Shown: positions 59,749 through 64,000 of the stretch, one piece after another
Layout of the letters: each line of letters opens with the position of its first letter
Position numbering within the stretch: the first letter of the stretch is position 1
From: Okeania sp. KiyG1
GTDB taxonomy: Bacteria; Cyanobacteriota; Cyanobacteriia; Cyanobacteriales; Microcoleaceae
Assembly: GCF_014132355.1 (NCBI RefSeq)
Contig: NZ_BLZO01000075.1
Span: 1 to 64,000 of the forward strand
Direction: 5' to 3'
Length of the DNA: 64,000 nucleotides
Made by a program: the position numbers and the translations under genes
Notes under the pieces: model-generated
Seen by the model: the letters and a program-made list of their open reading frames with translations, nothing else
Told to the model about the DNA's origin: nothing
Databases searched by the model: none

Positions 59749-61008
59749 CTACTTCCCTACTCCCCTACTCCCTATACCCCGATCGCTTAAATTATTTACC
59801 GTAGCAGCTACATCAATACCAGTAGTTTGTTTAAACTCCTCAAGAAAGGCAGCCATTTTTGTCGCATTGTTCCCACCTTGAGCATTAATTACGGTAACAT
59901 TATCCACATCAACTTCTGGCACAGTAGATACCATAATCTTCAGCAACTCTTCCAATTTCTGATACAGAAAAACTTCTCGTGCGTTTGCACCAGCAGCTTT
60001 CCAAGATTCTGCCAACTTCTTAATACCCTCTGCTTGTGCCTTCCCTGGTTCGACAATAGCAGCAGCATCGCCCTTAGCACTAGCGATCGCTCGCTTACAT
60101 TCAGCTTCTGCGGGAGCAACTACATCTGCCTGTAACTGTTGTTCTACCTGCTTAATACGCTCATTCTGCACTGCTACTTCAGCTTGAGTCCGCGCCACCT
60201 CTGACCCAATATCAGCCTCTGCTTCGGCCACCACTGCTTGCCGTTTTGTCACAGCATCTTGAATGCGTCTTTCAGCTTCTGCACGAGCTACAGCAATTTT
60301 CGTTTCAATCTGTTTGAAAGAAGTATTCTTTTTGTTCTCTGCTTCTTTAACAATTGATTCTGCCTGGGTTTGTGCTTCTGCAATACGAGAATCTCGCAAC
60401 AGTTCAGCCTGTTGTTTTCGGCCAATAGAATCAAGATATCCTACATCATCAGCAATATTCTGAATTTGGAGAGTATCCAAAACTAAACCTAATTTTTCTA
60501 GGTCGTCTTCTGCTTCTTCCAGCAAGCTTTTAGCAAAAGCAATTTTGTCTTCATTGACTTGTTCTGGTGTCAGAGAAGCTAACACACCACGCAAATTTCC
60601 TTCTAGAGTTTCCTGGGCTAATTTTTCAATTTCCTGACGAGTTTTGCCTAGCAGACGCTCGATCGCGTTGTGAATAGTAGGTTCTTCGCCAGCAATTTTG
60701 ATATTTGCCACACTCTCGACTGTGAGAGGAATACCACCTTTAGAATAAGCATTATTAACCTTGAGTTCAATAATCATATTACTCAAGTCCATGCGGAAAG
60801 CTTGTTCTAACAGGGGGACGCGAATGCTACTACCTCCCTTGACGAGACGGTATCCAACTTTTTGATCGCTGTCTCCAACATGGTGACGACTTCCAGAAAA
60901 AATTAGGACTTCACTTGGTTGACAAATATAATAAAGGTTGCGAATGACAAAGACACCAGCACCAGTACCAAGACCGAAAACTCCCAATAATGCTAATACT
61001 ATTTCCAT
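59749..61008 (-). CDS. Flotillin-family (SPFH/band 7) protein, downstream copy
   Basis: 419 residues. Membrane helix at the very start (IVLALLGVFGLGTGAGVFVI), then the SPFH domain (PSEVLIFSGSRHHVGDSDQK, GYRLVKGGSSIRVPLLEQAF, NAYSKGGIPLTVESVANIKI). A long alanine/glutamate-rich coiled coil follows (about 215-345, AEAERRIQDAVTKRQAVVAE), and a C-terminal conserved part (YQKLEELLKIMVSTVPEVDV). Flotillins oligomerise at membranes, organise lipid microdomains and are regularly encoded beside NfeD proteins. GGAG precedes the ATG by ten bases. It is separated from its paralogue by a repeat-filled 367-base spacer, which weakens but does not exclude co-transcription. Confidence 0.9.
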   Translation of the reverse strand: MEIVLALLGVFGLGTGAGVFVIRNLYYICQPSEVLIFSGSRHHVGDSDQKVGYRLVKGGSSIRVPLLEQAFRMDLSNMIIELKVNNAYSKGGIPLTVESVANIKIAGEEPTIHNAIERLLGKTRQEIEKLAQETLEGNLRGVLASLTPEQVNEDKIAFAKSLLEEAEDDLEKLGLVLDTLQIQNIADDVGYLDSIGRKQQAELLRDSRIAEAQTQAESIVKEAENKKNTSFKQIETKIAVARAEAERRIQDAVTKRQAVVAEAEADIGSEVARTQAEVAVQNERIKQVEQQLQADVVAPAEAECKRAIASAKGDAAAIVEPGKAQAEGIKKLAESWKAAGANAREVFLYQKLEELLKIMVSTVPEVDVDNVTVINAQGGNNATKMAAFLEEFKQTTGIDVAATVNNLSDRGIGSRGVGK

Positions 61009-61375
61009 GATTTTTTTGACTCCGTTATTTTAGTTGTTTAAGAAGGAAGAGGGAAGAAGGAAGAAGGAAGAGGAGGACAAGAAGACAAGGGAGAAGAAAG
61101 AGGGAAGAGGGAAGAAGGAAGAGGAGGACAAGAAGACAAGGGAGAAAAAAGCTCTACTTATGGGGAGGGCAAATGCCATTCGCCCCTACAAATGGTGATA
61201 GAATCTGGTTATATAGTATATGTTTATAACTATACTCCCCTGCTCCCCTGCTCCCCTACTCCCCAGGGGAGGGCGAATGCCATTCGCCCCTACAAATGGT
61301 GATAGAATCTGGTTATATAGTATATGTTTATAACTATACTCCTCTACTCCCCTGCTCCCCGACTCCCCTACTCCC
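61009..61375. repeat. Direct repeats between the two flotillin genes
   Basis: GGAAGAAGGAAGAGG-type runs (61042-61150), and a ~110-base direct repeat: GGGAGGGCAAATGCCATTCG ... GGTTATATAGTATATG (about 61158-61230) and again from about 61262 to 61332. Each is followed by CTCCCCTGCTCCCC heptamer-like runs. Confidence 0.7.
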
Positions 61376-62743
61376 TTACTCCCCTACTGCTCTACTCCCA
61401 TTCCTGAAATTACCTGTCACATCAACGCCCAGGGTTTGATTAACATTTTTGAGGAACTGGCGGAAGATTTCAGGATAAGCATTTACCAAACTAGCGATCG
61501 ACTTGCCATCTCCACTATCGATAACTTTGATATTTTCCAATTTAACTTGCTCTGTCACTTTCGCAGACTCGCGTAAAATCATACTAATTTGTTGTAAGTA
61601 GAACAACTCCGCGGCATCTTTACCAGTTTCTTGCCAAACTTGGGAAAGCATATCGTTAACTAACGCTTCAGCTTGAGCATTTTCTGATAGAGAAGCAGCA
61701 TTTCCCTTAGAACGGAGTTCTTTTGCTTGTCGTTGTGCTTCTGCTGGCAATACTTCATCTGCTTCTAAACGCAACCTCTCTAACTCAGCGCGGACTGTTT
61801 GCAATAATTGTTCTGCTCTTGCCCTTGCTTCTTTAGCTGCTGCTTTGGTTCGTTCTTCTTCCGAACGTGCTTGCTGTTCCAATTCTGCTTGAATTTTACG
61901 GAGTTCGTTTTCTTTCTGGACGATAAATGTTTCTGACTGAGTTTTGGCAATTTCTGACTGTCGTTGGCAGTCAGCTTCTATTTGGTCTGCTTCTGCTTTG
62001 GCGTTAGACTCAGCTATTTCAGCATCTCGACGGATCATGGCAATTTGTTTGCGACCAATTGAGTTTAGGTAGTCTACGTCATCGGAAACGCTTTGAATTT
62101 TCAGAATGTCGAGTTGTAGGCCCAATTTTGCTAAGTCGCGACTCACGTCTTCGGCAATACGTTCGGCAAATTGGAGACGGTCTTCGTTTAGTTGTTCTGG
62201 GGTCAGGGTGGCAACTACACCCCGCAGGTTTCCTTCTAGGGTTTCTCTTGCTACACGGGTAATTTCTGAGCGGTCGCGGTCGAGAAATCTTTCTATGGCA
62301 TTGCCTACTATTTTGGGGTCATTGGAAACTTTGATATTGGCGATCGCTTGAATATTTAGTGGAGTACCGCCTTTGGAGTAAGCATTCCGCACTTCTACAG
62401 GTACTGGCATTGTGCGTAGGTCCATTGTTTTAGTTGTTTCCAGAATTGGGATGGGAATTGCTCGGCCACCGAAGATTACACGATAACCCACTGTTTCTCC
62501 TTCTTTTGTCTTCCGTTTTCGACCGGATAAAATTAGAATTTCATTGGGTTTACAAATTTGTATGAATGTGTTGATAAACCAGATTAATACTATCACTCCA
62601 AATATAGATAGAGCGATGGGTAAACCTGTAGAAATTTTTCCTGTAAAATCCTGAATTGGCTCCCTTTGTATTACAGGAGGAACTTGTGCTATTTCTACAG
62701 TGGTTAATTCGGCTTGATTGGATTCTAAAATTTTACTTTTCAT
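61376..62743 (-). CDS. Flotillin-family (SPFH/band 7) protein, upstream copy
   Basis: 455 residues. It is a clear paralogue of the downstream protein but has a longer N-terminus before the membrane helix (LPIALSIFGVIVLIWFINTF, about 41-60). SPFH: PNEILILSGRKRKTKEGETV, GYRVIFGGRAIPIPILETTK, NAYSKGGTPLNIQAIANIKV. The coiled coil (about 245-345) is richer in Glu/Gln/Arg (EEERTKAAAKEARARAEQLL). C-terminal: LQQISMILRESAKVTEQVKL and LENIKVIDSGDGKS. GAGGAAA lies nine bases before the ATG. The two paralogues may form hetero-oligomers, an inference from their pairing and the shared NfeD-like genes upstream. Confidence 0.9.
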   Translation of the reverse strand: MKSKILESNQAELTTVEIAQVPPVIQREPIQDFTGKISTGLPIALSIFGVIVLIWFINTFIQICKPNEILILSGRKRKTKEGETVGYRVIFGGRAIPIPILETTKTMDLRTMPVPVEVRNAYSKGGTPLNIQAIANIKVSNDPKIVGNAIERFLDRDRSEITRVARETLEGNLRGVVATLTPEQLNEDRLQFAERIAEDVSRDLAKLGLQLDILKIQSVSDDVDYLNSIGRKQIAMIRRDAEIAESNAKAEADQIEADCQRQSEIAKTQSETFIVQKENELRKIQAELEQQARSEEERTKAAAKEARARAEQLLQTVRAELERLRLEADEVLPAEAQRQAKELRSKGNAASLSENAQAEALVNDMLSQVWQETGKDAAELFYLQQISMILRESAKVTEQVKLENIKVIDSGDGKSIASLVNAYPEIFRQFLKNVNQTLGVDVTGNFRNGSRAVGE

Positions 62744-63352
62744 TAGTTAAATTTCCTCATTTATTTTTGTGAAATATAGTATTTTTCATGTAGTAGTATG
62801 AAAGTTGGAGTTAACTGGCCTACAAATCGTTTATTTCCCTAAAAATATTTGTGGTTATTCATTATCTTTTCTGTGGTGGGTTTAATACCCCACCGTCATT
62901 TCAGTTATCAGTTATCAGTTATCAGTTATCAGTTAGCCTCCTCCGGAGGAACTGCACCCTTCAGTACCTCTCTGTGCCTGTTTACGCAGTATTCGGTAGG
63001 AAAGTCAGAGGCTTGAAATATTGAACTTGATTTTCTCTTAGTCGATTGGATATGGCGAGGAAACCCGCTCTTGACAGAGCCGCTCCGAAGATCGCCATCC
63101 CACCCTTCGGGAAACTGCGCTACGACCAAGAGAAAAGAAATAATATCTCCTGATATTCAATTCCGTAGCGGTTTTAACCAGAGGTAATTATCAATTATCC
63201 ATTATCCATTATCAATTAATGAATCCCCCACTCCCCCACTCCCCCATTCCCCCACTCCCCACTCCCCTACTCCCTTTTTCTAAGGGTGACAATAAATTGA
63301 CCCTGGGGGGTAGGGGGGATACCTTCAGCATAGCTGCCTTCTTCATTTCTGA
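62744..63352. repeat. Spacer with PATE-like elements between NfeD-like and flotillin genes
   Basis: 62895-63000 is the GAGGCTAACTG subfamily (minus strand) with four TTATCAG heptamers. 63030-63187 is a family 1 body with the GATATGGCGAGG and CGCCATCCCACCCTTCGGG palindrome and the end CGGTTTTAACCAGAGGTAAT. It is followed by CCCCCACTC repeats (63224-63270) and a GGGGGGTAGGGGGG run. No gene. Confidence 0.65.
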
Positions 63353-63700
63353 TTATTCCTGATGTTGAAAAGATGATTTGGAAATTACCCACACTTGATT
63401 ATTTTCTGTGCCGATAATAAATACTTCTTCTCCCTTAGTAAATTCTTTAGATTCTTCTGTTGTACGGGCAATTAATCCGATGTTAGATCCTTTAATATTT
63501 AGACTAACTTTACCTCTACTATGAGTATCGAATGGAATTTCCACAATGCAGGGTAAACCTAAAAAATCTTGAGGGCTAACAAGACTATTTATTACTTCTT
63601 GGTTTTGTCGAAAAATCGACAACAATAGTACTATTAACATCCCAGCAAATATTCCTACTACTACTGAAATATAGGCTAACATTAAAAGTTGATTTTTCAT
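63353..63700 (-). CDS. NfeD-like membrane protein
   Basis: 115 residues: one membrane helix (LAYISVVVGIFAGMLIVLLL, about 8-28) and a C-terminal beta barrel (FLGLPCIVEIPFDTHSRGKV, then SLNIKGSNIGLIARTTEESK and KGEEVFIIGTENNQVWVISK). The OB-fold-like barrel with the GLPCIVEIPFD..SRGKV pattern is that of short NfeD proteins lacking the protease part. Such proteins (YuaF type) are partners of flotillins, and two flotillin genes lie downstream on the same strand. The ATG has a poor ribosome site. Homologous to the partial gene next to it. Confidence 0.75.
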   Translation of the reverse strand: MKNQLLMLAYISVVVGIFAGMLIVLLLSIFRQNQEVINSLVSPQDFLGLPCIVEIPFDTHSRGKVSLNIKGSNIGLIARTTEESKEFTKGEEVFIIGTENNQVWVISKSSFQHQE

Positions 63701-63796
63701 GCCGAGCTATTCATATCGCAACTATATTTAAGTTTTGCAGAAAATTTCTTGAAATTGGGGAATTGGAAAATAGCGTTCGAGGATAGCTGAAAAATA

Positions 63797-64000
63797 TTAA
63801 GATTCATCCTCTGATGTTTTATCTAGATAATCTTCTGATACTACCCATACTCTATTATTTTCTATTCCCACGATAAATGCTTTTTCTCCTCTAGTAAATT
63901 CCCTAGATTCTTCAGTAAAAGCCATCAATTCTAAAACAGAATTTTTCACATTTAATCTAATTTTTCCTCTACTATTTTTATCAAAAGGAATCTCCACAAT
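63797..64000 (-). CDS. NfeD-like protein, second copy (cut by the window end)
   Basis: Only the C-terminal 67 or so residues are in the window: MEIPFDKNSRGKIRLNVKNS, then VLELMAFTEESREFTRGEKA and FIVGIENNRVWVVSEDYLDK. It parallels the neighbouring NfeD-like protein residue by residue (EIPFD, SRGK, EESREFT, GEKAFIVG), so it is a tandem paralogue 96 bases upstream. The start and the membrane helix lie beyond base 64000. Confidence 0.7.
   Translation of the reverse strand: MVEIPFDKNSRGKIRLNVKNSVLELMAFTEESREFTRGEKAFIVGIENNRVWVVSEDYLDKTSEDES

Overview
The window looks like chromosomal DNA of a filamentous marine or benthic cyanobacterium, perhaps of the Okeania/Trichodesmium/Moorena kind. That placement is inference. 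The support is frequent GCGATCGC (HIP1-type) sites, heptamer tandem repeats between genes, low GC, low coding density, a transaldolase with EF-hands, a PEP-CTERM protein, DUF4347 surface proteins and an ethylene-receptor-like sensor. I recognised no rRNA, tRNA or CRISPR array.

Layout. 1-6.8 kb: the end of a calcium-binding RTX protein, a four-helix-bundle protein, a frameshifted acyl-CoA ligase, a HEAT-repeat protein, acetate kinase (ackA) and a histidine phosphatase. 7.3-9.4 kb: a 117-bp tandem array directly in front of malQ. 10.8-12.5 kb: a PEP-CTERM trypsin-like protease. 13.1-15.3 kb: a complete IS with a 4-bp target duplication and a divergent accessory gene. 15.3-17.7 kb: an orphan HigA-like antitoxin, transaldolase and a small broken gene. 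18.1-23.2 kb: a cyclic-nucleotide-binding gene split by a TnpB element, a glgP remnant, a haem-oxygenase-like iron enzyme, and a second, decayed TnpB element nested in a MITE. 23.5-25.1 kb: phosphoglucomutase. 25.5-36.6 kb: four tandem DUF4347/beta-helix/RTX paralogues, the fourth split by a third TnpB element. 37-47 kb: an M14 desuccinylase-like gene, two histidine kinases and a response regulator with GGDEF-like and EAL domains. 47.9-56.7 kb: rimB-rimK, a lytic transglycosylase, and a 1321-residue ethylene-receptor-like/PAS/GAF/GGDEF/EAL protein. 57.4-58.9 kb: pepA. 59.7-64 kb: two flotillins behind two NfeD-like genes.

Functional themes. Central carbon and glycogen metabolism (malQ, glgP remnant, pgm, tal, ackA) is spread among unrelated genes. 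The signalling block at 38.7-56.7 kb centres on cyclic-di-GMP turnover. The secreted or surface proteins (RTX/DUF4347 array, PEP-CTERM protease) form the most repetitive coding region.

Two patterns run through the whole window. First, spacers are filled by at least four families of short non-autonomous elements with recognisable ends. Some are nested, and one has an empty site elsewhere in the window. Second, at least seven genes are broken by what looks like one missing A in a coding-strand A-run, and restoring that base rejoins each protein. This could be homopolymer error in the assembly, genuine decay, or slippage-dependent expression; the sequence alone cannot decide.
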